Assembly: GCA_003140835.1 (NCBI GenBank)
Contig: PLLA01000063.1
Location: forward strand, 2,401-51,238
From: Candidatus Tumulicola scandinaviensis
GTDB lineage: Bacteria > Vulcanimicrobiota > Vulcanimicrobiia > Vulcanimicrobiales > Vulcanimicrobiaceae
DNA: 48,838 bases
Reading direction: 5' to 3'
Shown here: one piece after another, positions 16,245 through 25,601 of the stretch
Layout of the letters: every line of letters starts with the position of its first letter
Numbering within the stretch: the first letter of the stretch is position 1
Notes under the pieces: generated by a model
The model's database searches: none
Seen by the model: only the letters and a program-made list of their open reading frames with translations
Told to the model about the DNA's origin: nothing
Position numbers and translations under genes: made by a program

Positions 16245-17836
16245 CCGGCTTCAGATAGACGCGCTCGTGCGCGTAGTCGAAGAGCATAACGAAGTTGGCG
16301 AGCGTCGGCCGGCCGAGAAGTCCGTCGTAGTCGCGCTCCTGTGCCTTCTTCGTGAGGGGAACGTCTACTATGACGCCCATGGCTAAGAGGTCGCCGATGC
16401 GTAGCGTTCCCATCGTATACGTTTGAAACCTCACCTCGTCACCGCCGATAAAACTTCCGGAAGCGATCACCGGATCGCCTTGACTCGGCGCGCTACTCGC
16501 TTTGAACTGCGAAAAATAATGGTCGTAGAGTATGGTGTCGTAGGCACCAAGATCGAGAATGAATTGGCCCGGCAATCCGCTAAAGGCTGCCTTCGCGAGC
16601 GGCACGCATTCGTCGAGCGTTATCGGCAGCTCGGTCCATCCCTTCGCTTGAAGATCCGCCGGCGGTTGCGCAAATAACGTCAGCGACTTGCCCGCGAAGT
16701 CGACTTCGAGCGCTCCGCTGGCGATGAAGTCGCATCCGAGTAAACCGACCGCGCGTTTCGTCTCGGCGACGCCCGCGGCACCCGGGGCGAGGACGTCGTC
16801 CACCGGCGCGATGTCGATGCTCACGGAGGAGGCGTGCAGGGGCCCGATCGACACGTCGTCGATCTGCGCGTTGGCGGTCGAGTAGAGTCCGCCGAAGCTT
16901 TCGACGCGCTTGTCGTGCAGAGCCAAACCCAGGTCGCCGGCTACCGATCCGTCGAGAACGATCGACGACGACCCGGAGTCTAAGAGCAGGTCGAGCCCGC
17001 GCTGCCCAACGTTCACCCTGACGATGATCCCGTCGTCAGTGAATTCGGCTGGAATTGTCACCGAATCGCGTCCCTGCAAGCTAAAGAGCGCTCTCGGTGC
17101 CGGAATCGACAGGCTCGCGGCACTCGCACGAACGGGTTCATAGGTAACGACGGTATACGAGTGGCTCCCGCTGTAGAAATCCGTCCGGTACGTCCGGCTG
17201 AACGGGACCATCCTCCCGGATACCTTTCGATAGTCGCCATACTCGGAGATTCGCGTGTGACCGTCGTAATCGCTCACGTCGACTCTACGAAGCAAGTACG
17301 TTGCGGCGTCGTAATAACGCCGTTCGCTCAAGCCTTCGCGCGGCGCGATCTCGACCACGTACGCGGCGGGGTCGGAGCTCGACACGCCAAGAAGTTTCCC
17401 GCCGCCGTTCTCGGTGCCGGCGGTGCGAACCGCACTCTCGATCGGATCTTGTTGCTCGTACGCACCGCTTACGCGGTACACGAACCCATTGGGATCCTGA
17501 TACCATCTCCGGCCCTCGAACTCACCCCACGACGAGCTTTGCCCCGGAGCGGTTTCGGTCGTCTTGTATCCGCGCGGGTCGGAATAGGTCTCTTCCCACC
17601 GAGGTCTCGCCGTTCGCGACGCCCCGCAGTACGATGCGGTAGGCACCGCTGGAAAGGTCACCCTCCGCCGTCCGCGCGCGGCGCAACAGTTCCACGAGCG
17701 AGATCGGTGCCGGCGAAAACGTCTCCGCCCGCACGGCTGACGCCCCAGCGATGAACGCCCCGGCGACGATGGCCGCCGCGAGTATGCGATCCCACCTGCG
17801 CGACAAGTTACGGCATACTTTGCGCGGCAGGCGCAA
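16237..17836 (-). pseudogene. Retropepsin-like aspartyl protease with N-terminal LolA-like domain, frameshifted
   Basis: The N-terminus (17836 to about 17595) gives a signal peptide (ILAAAIVAGAFIAGASAVRA) and the start of a lipoprotein-carrier-like beta domain (SSGAYRIVLRGVANGETS). The frame then changes by one base and continues EETYSDPRGYKTTET and onward, ending at 16237. Dropping one base at the cggtggga stretch (plus strand 17594-17600, ccc run 17595-17597) rejoins the two. Two aspartyl-protease-like lobes follow: LDLLLDSGSSSIVLDG with a canonical DSG, and GQFILDLGAYDTILYD where the motif is DLG. About 530 residues if intact, periplasmic. It overlaps the end of the metalloprotease gene by 29 bases and is likely its operon partner. 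The coding potential is good on both sides, so a recent mutation or a sequence error is more likely than old decay. Confidence 0.75.
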
Positions 17837-20324
17837 TCGTCGCCCGCGCTTCCAAGGCCTGTTTTGACAGGGCCTCGAGCGCTTCGAGATGCGCGCGAGT
17901 CAGTTCGTCGAGCTTCGAGCGCTGCAGCGCGGCCGCCGAATCGTTCACCAGGTACTCCAGCTGAAGTCGCGCAAGCGCCTGTGCGTCCGGCGGCGTGCCG
18001 TTCGCGGGCGACGTCCACAACTTCGCCAGACGTTTTGCAAAATTCACTTGCGCGTTGCGGAGCACCACCCCAGCTCGGGCCGCCGTGCCGTTTTGGATGT
18101 CGCCGAAGATGCCGCCGCGTGTCCAATCGAAGAGATCGGTAAGCGTCATGGTTGCACCCGGTGAGTACTTCGTCGAAAGGTCGTCGATGCGCGCCAGCGT
18201 CAACGGTGCGAACAGCTCGTCGAGCACTCGCTCTTGAGTCGCCCCGGCAATCGAAACAACGTCGACGTCGTGGCGCGGCGACGGGTCGTATACCCAGGTT
18301 CCGCCGGGCCCCAGCGAGCTGACCTCGCGGTACGTCAACATGCGCAAGACCCGTGGGCTAAAGCTCCAGGCCGCATCGGAGAAGAGCGAGGTTTGGAGCA
18401 CTCGCCACGCCTGATATTCGTCGGATCGGGACACGGGCTGGAGCGGCGTCGACGCGTGTGGGTCGCCGGCATTCGCGCGCGAGACGTATTCGCCACCGAT
18501 GATGTGCACGGGCATGGACGCATACCGCACATAAAATCGCAGCGGGAGCAAAAACGCGCGGCGCGCTTCGTCGTAGGCTTCGCCGTTTCTCGGAAAGCGC
18601 CGGTCGACGGCGTTCATGATGCCGTGGAGCATCGAGAGCTGCGTCTGTTCCCATGCGAGCGGATGGTTTGTCAGGTCGTCCTGCTGAACGCGCGGATCGA
18701 TCGCGTGCCCGTCGTTGAAGAACGCGTCTTCGTCGGAGGCAAACCGATAGGTCGGATCCGACCAGCGCGAGGCCCAGCGGTTCAGCGTCGGGACTTCGGC
18801 TTCCGGCGTGGTCGCATTCGGTACATTCTGATACCCGAATCGAACCGCGTAATAGTCGTACGGACCCAACACCAGCTGCTCGTAGTCGCCTTGCCTCGTA
18901 CCCTTGGGCCAGACGTTGATCGGCGCGTACTCCATCACCGACGACGCGACGCCGTGCGCGTGCGTGAAGCCCGGATCTTGAAGCTGCTGGGCCGTGTAGG
19001 CCATCGAACCGATGAAGTTGTGTTGCAAGCCGAGATCGTGCCCGGACTCGTGCAGAACGACCGCGCGAATCTCGCGCAGGGTAAACGCTTGCTCCAACGC
19101 TTCGCTATCGGGCAGGTCGCGCGCCGGTGCCACGAAGTAACGATAGTTCCGGCCGCCCAATCCCTCGATTGCATCGACGTTGATGCCGGCGTTGATTTCT
19201 TCGCCCGTACGCGGATCGGTGATAATGAGCGCCTCGGCGCCGTATTGCGGGATGGGAGCGTCGAACCAGCTGACCATGTTGTGCCGGACGTCGTCGACGT
19301 CAAAACTCGGGTCGTCGGGCTGCTGCACCACCTGAACGGCGTTGAAAATACCGATTCGTGCGAACGCGTCGTTCCAGGTAAGCAACGCCCTCCGCACGGT
19401 ATCGCGGTATTGCACTGGGACATCGTTGCTCAGGGTGAAGATCAGCGGGTTTTTCGCGTTCGACGGACGGCCCGGTTGCTCGGGCATGAAATTCCAGCGG
19501 CTCAAATAGTACAGGTTGCGCGAAGGATTCTTGTCGCTTTGAAAGTCGATCAGCGGCTGCTCGAAATAGCCCACGCGCGGATCGGCGACGCGCGGCATAT
19601 ACCCGTTCTGCGGCGCGGCGATGAGGTTGTAGGTCATCTTCACTTCGATGCTTCGCGCATCGGGAACGTCGTCGATGGTATCGGGCGAATCGCTCGCCCA
19701 GGTTTGGCTCACCCGTAAAATGGTGTTCTGCGGAAAGGTTTTCGCTTCGATGAAGAACGAGCGCGTCGGATCCAGCCGGTAGCCGTGTGCCGGATTTTTC
19801 GCGACCGCCCGAAACTGCGCTCCGAGATCGGCTACGTCACCGAGAAACGGCGTGGCCGAGATCGCGACCGAGGTGGGAGACTCGGCGACGATCGGCGTCA
19901 CGGCGACGACCGAACTCGGAAGCGACGCTTGCGCGCTGATCGATTCGGGCGTGCCTTTGTCGACGCGCGCGAACGTATTCGGCCAGCGTATCACCACCGC
20001 GTCGTCGACGCGTTCGAATCGCATGATTCGCGCGGGCGCGACGTACGGTTCGCCTGGAGCCGGTCCAAAGCCGCCGAGACCGCTCGCCGGAACCGAGGTT
20101 TCGATGAAATCCTGGCCCAGCTGGCTCTTCGCCAAGACGAGATAGATCTTGCCGCCCTTGCGTAAAACCGAAATCAGGCCGGGCACGACCTTCGCGTCTT
20201 TTGCAAACGTGTCGTAGTTGGCGGGCGCTTCCGCGGATGGGGCCGCCGTTTGGGCGATGGCGGCCAACGGCCGCAGCGATAGCGCCAGAATTAGGACGAT
20301 GCCAAGTCGGTACACGCGATTCAT
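17808..20324 (-). CDS. Secreted zinc-dependent metalloprotease (DUF5117/DUF4953-type zincin)
   Basis: An 838-residue exported protein with signal peptide (about 1-24, LGIVLILALSLRPLAAIAQT). Residues 40-250 form a DUF5117-like N-terminal domain, followed by a zincin catalytic domain with HESGHDLGLQH (H425, E426, H429, H435; HExxHxxxxxH) and the downstream Met-turn SSVMEYAP about 30 residues on. The C-terminal 300 residues are helical. Such proteins are found in Bacteroidetes and Acidobacteria as large periplasmic or secreted peptidases; substrates are unknown. The ATG at 20324 overlaps the nhaA stop (ATGA). It is followed by an aspartyl-protease-like gene, making a two-protease cassette. Confidence 0.88.
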   Translation of the reverse strand: MNRVYRLGIVLILALSLRPLAAIAQTAAPSAEAPANYDTFAKDAKVVPGLISVLRKGGKIYLVLAKSQLGQDFIETSVPASGLGGFGPAPGEPYVAPARIMRFERVDDAVVIRWPNTFARVDKGTPESISAQASLPSSVVAVTPIVAESPTSVAISATPFLGDVADLGAQFRAVAKNPAHGYRLDPTRSFFIEAKTFPQNTILRVSQTWASDSPDTIDDVPDARSIEVKMTYNLIAAPQNGYMPRVADPRVGYFEQPLIDFQSDKNPSRNLYYLSRWNFMPEQPGRPSNAKNPLIFTLSNDVPVQYRDTVRRALLTWNDAFARIGIFNAVQVVQQPDDPSFDVDDVRHNMVSWFDAPIPQYGAEALIITDPRTGEEINAGINVDAIEGLGGRNYRYFVAPARDLPDSEALEQAFTLREIRAVVLHESGHDLGLQHNFIGSMAYTAQQLQDPGFTHAHGVASSVMEYAPINVWPKGTRQGDYEQLVLGPYDYYAVRFGYQNVPNATTPEAEVPTLNRWASRWSDPTYRFASDEDAFFNDGHAIDPRVQQDDLTNHPLAWEQTQLSMLHGIMNAVDRRFPRNGEAYDEARRAFLLPLRFYVRYASMPVHIIGGEYVSRANAGDPHASTPLQPVSRSDEYQAWRVLQTSLFSDAAWSFSPRVLRMLTYREVSSLGPGGTWVYDPSPRHDVDVVSIAGATQERVLDELFAPLTLARIDDLSTKYSPGATMTLTDLFDWTRGGIFGDIQNGTAARAGVVLRNAQVNFAKRLAKLWTSPANGTPPDAQALARLQLEYLVNDSAAALQRSKLDELTRAHLEALEALSKQALEARATIAPAAQSMP

Positions 20325-21448
20325 GCCGGCCGTTTTTCGCCGTGCAACACCAGGAATCCGGCGATTGCCGCCAGGACGGAGCCGGCGAACACGCCGATCT
20401 TCGTCTCGGTCAGGATCGCGTCGGACGCGAACGCGAGACTACCGATGAACAGGCTCATTGTGAAACCGATGCCCCCCAGCAGTGCGACGCCGTACATCAT
20501 GCGCCACGTCACGCCGTGGGGCAGCGGAGCGATGCCCATTTTCACCGTCGCCCACGACGTTGCGAAGATTCCGATTTGTTTCCCGAAGAACAATCCGCAC
20601 GCCACGCCGAGCGGTAACGCGCCGACCATCACCGACGGGCTCAAACCGCGGAAGGAGACGCCGGCATTGAAGAGCCCGAAGATCGGCAAAATGGCAAACG
20701 CGACGTAGGGATTTAAGCGATGTTCGAGGCGGTCGAGCGCTCCGAGCGGGATGGTCAGCGCGAGCACGACGCCGGCCACGGTCGCGTGCACCCCCGATTC
20801 GAGCACGCAGAACCACATGACGCCGCCTAGGGCGAGGTATGGCGCGAGCTGGTTCACTCGCAGGCGGTTGAGGATGACGAGGATGGCCGTGCAGGCGGCC
20901 GCTCCGAGAAGTGCCGGCACCGCCAAATGTGCGGTGTAAAAGACGGCGATGATGGCGATCGCTCCCAAATCGTCGATGACCGCGAGCGCCGTCAAAAAGA
21001 TTTTCAGCCCCGCCGGCACGCGCCGGCCGAGGAGGGTGAGCGCGGCCAAGGCAAACGCGATATCGGTAGCCGCCGGGATCGCCCAGCCTTTCACCCGGAC
21101 GGGATCGTGCCAGACGAAAGCCGCGCAGATAGCGGCCGGCACCACGATTCCACCCAGAGCCGCTATTGCCGGCAACGCCGCACGACCGAACGTCGATAGC
21201 TCGCCGACCAACAGTTCGCGTTTGATCTCCAGACCGACGAGCAGAAAGAAGACTGCCATCAAAGCGTCGTTGATCCAGGCATGCGCCGTCAAGTGGATGC
21301 CGTACATGTTCGTGTCGATGCCGAGCTTGAGATGAAGCAGATCGTTGTAGGACTGCGCGAACGCCGAGTTCGCCCAGATCAGTCCGGCCGCGGTCGCGGC
21401 GATCAACGCGAACCCTGCCGACGATTCGCTGCGCAAAAACTCGCGCAT
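20321..21448 (-). CDS. nhaA: Na+/H+ antiporter NhaA
   Basis: A 375-residue, roughly 12-helix inner-membrane antiporter that exports Na+ in exchange for protons, of usual length. The functional aspartates are present: D129 in WAIPAATDIAFAL and the D159-D160 pair in LAVIDDLGAI (E. coli D133, D163 and D164). GLEIKRELLVGEL is the typical conserved helix-2/3 region. It lies 23 bases after kbl and overlaps the metalloprotease start by four bases, so it sits in the middle of the tdh-kbl-nhaA-protease unit. Confidence 0.96.
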   Translation of the reverse strand: MREFLRSESSAGFALIAATAAGLIWANSAFAQSYNDLLHLKLGIDTNMYGIHLTAHAWINDALMAVFFLLVGLEIKRELLVGELSTFGRAALPAIAALGGIVVPAAICAAFVWHDPVRVKGWAIPAATDIAFALAALTLLGRRVPAGLKIFLTALAVIDDLGAIAIIAVFYTAHLAVPALLGAAACTAILVILNRLRVNQLAPYLALGGVMWFCVLESGVHATVAGVVLALTIPLGALDRLEHRLNPYVAFAILPIFGLFNAGVSFRGLSPSVMVGALPLGVACGLFFGKQIGIFATSWATVKMGIAPLPHGVTWRMMYGVALLGGIGFTMSLFIGSLAFASDAILTETKIGVFAGSVLAAIAGFLVLHGEKRPA

Positions 21449-21471
21449 CGCCGCGAACGAACGGCGCAGGT

Positions 21472-22671
21472 CTAGGGTTTCCCGAGAATTCCGACGGCTT
21501 TTCCCACGTCTTCGAAAGCCGAGAGTGCGCGGTCCATCTCGTCTTTGGTGAGTGCCGCGCTAATCTGGACCCGAATGCGCGCGGTTCCTTCCGGAACGAC
21601 CGGAAATCCAAAGCCGGTTACGAAAACGCCGCGTTTGAGAAGTGCGTCGCTTATCGTAATCGCGAACGCGGTTTCGCCGACGATAATGGGAACGATGGCG
21701 CTCTCGCCGGGCAGCGGCCGGTAGCCGATCCGCTCGAGACCCGCGCGGAAATACGCGGTGTTTTCGCGCAAGATGCCGACCAGTTCCGGATGCGAGTCGA
21801 GGTAGTCGATCGCCGCCAGCGAACTGCAGGCGACAGTCGCCGGCAGCGCATTCGAAAAGAGCTGCGGGCGCGAGCGCTGGATCAGCGTGTCGATCAACGC
21901 GGCGCTCCCCGCGACGAAGCCGCCGGCGGCACCGCCTAGCGCCTTACCCAGCGTGCCCGTAATCACGTCGACCTTTCCGGTCAGATCGTAATGCTCGATC
22001 GTGCCGCGCCCGGTTTTCCCCATCACACCGGTGCCGTGCGAGTCGTCGACGACCACGATCGCACCGTACTCCTTTGCCAGGCCGACGATCTCGGGCAACT
22101 TTGCCAAGTCGCCTTCCATGGAAAACACGCCGTCGGTGACGACCACGATCGGAAAGCACTCCTTCACCGCTTCGAGCTTCTCCCGCAGCTGCTGCATGTC
22201 GCTGTGCTTGTAGCGCTCGCGGCGTGCCTTCGACGCCAGGCGGACGCCGTCGATGATCGACGCGTGATTCAACTCGTCCGAAACGATCGCCGAACCTTGA
22301 TCGCAAATGGTGGCGAAAAGCCCCGTATTGGCGTTCCAACATGCGACGTAGGAAAGCGACGCGTCCGTGCCAAGAAATGCGGCGATGCGCTCTTCGAGAG
22401 TCCGGTGGATGTCGAAGGTTCCGCAGATGAAACGCACCGACGCCGTGCCGGCACCGTATTGGTCCAAACCGCGTTTTCCGGCTTCGACGACCTCGGACTG
22501 GTCGGCGAGGCCCAGGTAGTTATTGCTCGACAATACGATGACGTCGCCGGCTTCCTCCATACGAACTTCCGGCGCCATCGGCGTCGTGATGTGCCGTAAA
22601 CGCTTGTAGGTACCCGCACGCTTGAGCGACTCGAGGTCGCCGCGCAGTTTTGCTTCAAAGGCTTGATTCAT
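21472..22671 (-). CDS. kbl: Glycine C-acetyltransferase (2-amino-3-ketobutyrate CoA ligase)
   Basis: A 399-residue PLP enzyme of the alpha-oxoamine synthase family that cleaves 2-amino-3-ketobutyrate with CoA to glycine and acetyl-CoA. PLP-binding Lys is K243 in TGTLGKALGGAAGG; DDSHGTG (209-215) contacts the cofactor. Pairing with tdh (four-base overlap) identifies it as Kbl rather than BioF, AonS or HemA, which share the fold. ATG at 22671. Its product acetyl-CoA could feed the accDA-encoded step elsewhere in the window, but that link is only biochemical. Confidence 0.95.
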   Translation of the reverse strand: MNQAFEAKLRGDLESLKRAGTYKRLRHITTPMAPEVRMEEAGDVIVLSSNNYLGLADQSEVVEAGKRGLDQYGAGTASVRFICGTFDIHRTLEERIAAFLGTDASLSYVACWNANTGLFATICDQGSAIVSDELNHASIIDGVRLASKARRERYKHSDMQQLREKLEAVKECFPIVVVTDGVFSMEGDLAKLPEIVGLAKEYGAIVVVDDSHGTGVMGKTGRGTIEHYDLTGKVDVITGTLGKALGGAAGGFVAGSAALIDTLIQRSRPQLFSNALPATVACSSLAAIDYLDSHPELVGILRENTAYFRAGLERIGYRPLPGESAIVPIIVGETAFAITISDALLKRGVFVTGFGFPVVPEGTARIRVQISAALTKDEMDRALSAFEDVGKAVGILGKP

Positions 22672-23717
22672 GGTTTCGCGACGTCTCCCTTAAAGTCGAG
22701 CACGATTTTGGCGGCCTCACCGCTGCGCATGAGCTCGAAAGCGCGGTCGAACTCGGTGTACGGCAAGACGTGCGTTATGATCGAACGCAGGTCGACGCGT
22801 CCGCTTTTGACGAGCGTCTGCGTCTGGTACCAGGTCTCGAACATGCGGCGGCCGTTGATGCCGAGCACCGTCAATCCTTTGAAGATAATGCGCTCGGCAA
22901 GATTGAGATTGACGGCATCGCCGGGTATTCCCAGCAGCGCAGCGGTACCGCCGTTGCGCACCATCTGGAGTCCCGCATCGATCGCGGCCCCGCTGCCCGA
23001 CATCTCGAGCAGCACGTCCACGCCGTCGCCGTTGGTGCGCGACACGATGTCGGCCACGAGCCCCGGCTGGGTCGCTAGGAAGGTCGCATCGGCCCCGAGG
23101 CGTTTGGCCAGATCGAGTTTAGCGGGATTCACGTCGATGGCGTAGACCGACGCCGCGCCGGCGGCGCGCGCGACCGGGATGGCCATCAAGCCGATCGAGC
23201 CGACACCGGTTATGACGACGGTTTTGACGCTCACCCCGGCCGCCATCACCGTGTGCACCGCGTTCCCGAGCGGATCGAACACGGCCGCGAACTCGTCCGG
23301 GATTGCCGGGTCGAGTTTCCAAACGTTGTACTCCGGAATGGCGATGTACTCCGCGAACGCTCCGTCGCGATCGACGCCGATGATTTCGACCCGTTCGCAA
23401 ATGTGCGCTTGGCCGGTCCGGCACAGTAGGCACGTCAGGTCGGCGATGTGTCCCTCGGCGGAAACGCGCTCGCCGATGCGCACCGAATGGACCGCGTCTC
23501 CGATCGCCGCTACCGTCCCCATGAACTCGTGCCCGACGACCAGTGGCGGGTGGATCCGAGCCTGTGCCCAGGAGTCCCAGCTATAAATGTGCTGGTCGGT
23601 CCCGCAGACGCCGGCCTTCTCGACGTGGATTAAGACGTCGGTCGGTCCGATCTCGGGAACCGGAACGTCCGTCAAGGTAAAACCGCGCTGCGGACCGAGC
23701 TTTGCGAGCGCTTTCAT
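22668..23717 (-). CDS. tdh: L-threonine 3-dehydrogenase
   Basis: A 349-residue zinc-dependent medium-chain dehydrogenase oxidising L-threonine to 2-amino-3-ketobutyrate with NAD+. Catalytic zinc ligands C38 and H63 with E64 (CGTDQHI, GHEF) are at the same numbers as in E. coli Tdh. The structural zinc lobe is D93, C96, C99, C107: the first ligand is Asp instead of Cys. Rossmann motif GVGSIGLMAIPVA. The ATG at 23717 is used; a frame reaching further upstream shows no Tdh homology. First gene of the unit tdh-kbl-nhaA-proteases; 83 bases separate it from the porin upstream. Confidence 0.95.
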   Translation of the reverse strand: MKALAKLGPQRGFTLTDVPVPEIGPTDVLIHVEKAGVCGTDQHIYSWDSWAQARIHPPLVVGHEFMGTVAAIGDAVHSVRIGERVSAEGHIADLTCLLCRTGQAHICERVEIIGVDRDGAFAEYIAIPEYNVWKLDPAIPDEFAAVFDPLGNAVHTVMAAGVSVKTVVITGVGSIGLMAIPVARAAGAASVYAIDVNPAKLDLAKRLGADATFLATQPGLVADIVSRTNGDGVDVLLEMSGSGAAIDAGLQMVRNGGTAALLGIPGDAVNLNLAERIIFKGLTVLGINGRRMFETWYQTQTLVKSGRVDLRSIITHVLPYTEFDRAFELMRSGEAAKIVLDFKGDVAKP

Positions 23718-23800
23718 GGAAGACACGACGGCCCCAGTATTGCACTCGGAGCCGTCGCTGTCTTGCCGGTGTGGACTCGATTCGTCTAACTGGCTCCGGC

Positions 23801-25456
23801 TTAGAAGTCGTACTCCAGTTGCGCGCGGTTGTACTTGAACAGCGGCAGGCCGCCGAGGTACTGCGCTCCGGTGGACGCGCCGGCAGGGCACGTCGTACTT
23901 GAAGCTCCGCAGAACGTGTTTTGAATCCACCGCACGAAGTACCGGTCGCGCAGCATCAAACCCTTATAGGGGCCGGTGCCTTTGTACTGGCTGAAGCGGT
24001 AGATACCGTCGAGATCGTACTCGTTGGTGTTGGCGTTCGGCGCTGCGGCGTTGCCGTAGTTCAGCCAGCCGTACGCGGCTAGGAAGACGATTCGGTTGTT
24101 GTTCGAGGTGAAGGTCGCGGCCACGCGCTCCGAGGTGCCGGCGGAGCGCCGCTCGACCATGCCCTGGGAACCGTTCGTCGTAAAGAACGGATCGGCCGTG
24201 TAGTTATCGGTGTACGGGCTCGCCCAGCCGCCGTAGTACACGTTCGTGGTACCGTCGGAGTTGTTGGAGCACTGTCCGGTCCCGTTGTTCACCAACGGAA
24301 GGAAATACGCGAGGGTCGCGCCTTTGGCTGTGATTTGATTCGTGCTGCTACTGCACGTCACGCCCTTCGGCAACGTAATCGTGTCGTTGTGCCACGGCAA
24401 CGTGTCGAACCCGAACGTCAGCAAAACGTTCTTGGCGACGTTCGCGCCGATCTGCGCACCGATCACTTGACTGTCGATCTTTCCGAGGTATGATGCACCG
24501 GCATTGGTTTCCGTTCCGCCCTGCAATGCGATAAACGGCTTGACTTTGCTTTGAGTGAACGTGTACTTGCCGTCGAACCACAGGATGTTCATCAGAGCGC
24601 TGACGCTGTAGAAGTAGCCATCGAGCGTCAGACCTACCGGCGCGTTTGCGTACCCCGCTTTGCCGTAAAAGAATCCATTCGTCTGAATGAAGTTACCGCC
24701 CGGAACGTAGATGTTTGCGGGCAGGCCGGAGTTGCCGGCGGGATAGCTCGTGAGCAGCGTGTTGCTTTGGAACGTGTTGCTGGTACGGTTCTCGAACTGG
24801 ATCATATCGGCCGCTTCGAACGTCCAGCCCTTGATCCCGGAGTAGGCCACGTCGGCGCCTTGGAACGCTTCCGGCTTCAGGCGCGTGTCGGCGGGGCCGG
24901 CCCACGGCGAAATGAACAGCTGGTCGCCGGCCTTGGCATACCAACTCGCGTTCCGAAAACCGAGATAGGCTTCCGGGAACGTGCTGAGTGCGAAGCCGGG
25001 CAGCGTGTCGTCCGGATTGGTGTTGGGAGGCGCCTGGCTTACGCACGGCTTGCCCTTGGCATGGGACAGTGCGATCGAACACGGACCGTCCAGCGGATTC
25101 GCGTACACGTAGGTGCCGCCGATGAACAACCCGCCGAGATCCGGGAACGTGTATTCGCCGTGAAGAGAAATCGCCGAGTTCCACGAGGCCTGATTGACGC
25201 CGGTGCTGCTGTATTTGGCACCGGGCGTGAAATTGAACTGCGCGCCGGGATTATTCGACGCGTTCTGACGGGTGAAGTAGTACGAGCGGAACTGCCCGCT
25301 CCATTGAAACGGGCTGGCCGTAGGAGTCGGCACCGGGGCAGACTGAGCGACGCTCGCCGGCGCCGGCGTTGCGGATGTGTCCGCGATCGCTACCGAGGTA
25401 CTCGCGGCGACCATCGCAACGGCTGCCAACCCGTAGCGCGCAAGTATGGATTGCAT
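23801..25456 (-). CDS. Outer-membrane beta-barrel porin, paralog 1
   Basis: A 551-residue exported protein: signal peptide (about 1-24, cleavage near AIA-D), a Pro/Ala/Thr linker (25-46), then alternating amphipathic strands rich in Tyr, Phe, Gly and Asn, ending NRAQLEYDF with the C-terminal Phe used by BAM for outer-membrane insertion. Four or more cysteines recur at positions shared with the neighbour (GPC..., GKPCVSQAPP, CGASS...CPAG). The start is ATG 25456 with AAGGAGA upstream, the same leader pattern (GGAGACT) as paralog 2. A terminator (25530-25573) separates it from paralog 2, so it has its own promoter, near a 12-bp palindrome. Substrate unknown. No family name can be given from memory. 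Confidence 0.82.
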   Translation of the reverse strand: MQSILARYGLAAVAMVAASTSVAIADTSATPAPASVAQSAPVPTPTASPFQWSGQFRSYYFTRQNASNNPGAQFNFTPGAKYSSTGVNQASWNSAISLHGEYTFPDLGGLFIGGTYVYANPLDGPCSIALSHAKGKPCVSQAPPNTNPDDTLPGFALSTFPEAYLGFRNASWYAKAGDQLFISPWAGPADTRLKPEAFQGADVAYSGIKGWTFEAADMIQFENRTSNTFQSNTLLTSYPAGNSGLPANIYVPGGNFIQTNGFFYGKAGYANAPVGLTLDGYFYSVSALMNILWFDGKYTFTQSKVKPFIALQGGTETNAGASYLGKIDSQVIGAQIGANVAKNVLLTFGFDTLPWHNDTITLPKGVTCSSSTNQITAKGATLAYFLPLVNNGTGQCSNNSDGTTNVYYGGWASPYTDNYTADPFFTTNGSQGMVERRSAGTSERVAATFTSNNNRIVFLAAYGWLNYGNAAAPNANTNEYDLDGIYRFSQYKGTGPYKGLMLRDRYFVRWIQNTFCGASSTTCPAGASTGAQYLGGLPLFKYNRAQLEYDF

Positions 25457-25515
25457 GAAGAGGAGTCTCCTTTTGGAAAAGTTGACTGCGATCCCTTTAT
25501 ACAGGCCGGAACTAA

Positions 25516-25527
25516 TGACCTGGGTCA
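25516..25527. promoter_or_regulatory. 12-bp inverted repeat in the promoter region of porin 1
   Basis: tgacc (25516-25520) and ggtca (25523-25527) form a perfect inverted repeat with a two-base spacer, 60-71 bases upstream of the porin 1 ATG and just downstream of the porin 2 terminator. It may be an operator half-site pair; no regulator is identified. Confidence 0.4.
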
Positions 25528-25529
25528 CT

Positions 25530-25573
25530 AAATAAAAATGGGACCGCCCGGTGGCGACTAGCCGGGCGGTCCC
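25530..25573 (-). terminator. Rho-independent terminator after porin 2
   Basis: On the minus strand a GC-rich stem of 12 bp (gggaccgcccgg with ccgggcggtccc; plus strand 25540-25551 and 25562-25573) with a ten-base loop is followed by atttttattt (plus 25530-25539). It lies 28 bases after the stop of porin 2. Confidence 0.93.
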
Positions 25574-25601
25574 GCCTTTAATTTAGCGAGCCAGACTCGC
25601 T

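Noticed and set aside
18234..19718. 494-codon plus-strand open frame within the metalloprotease
   Set aside because: Antisense shadow of the HExxH protein; basic, low-complexity translation with no domain.
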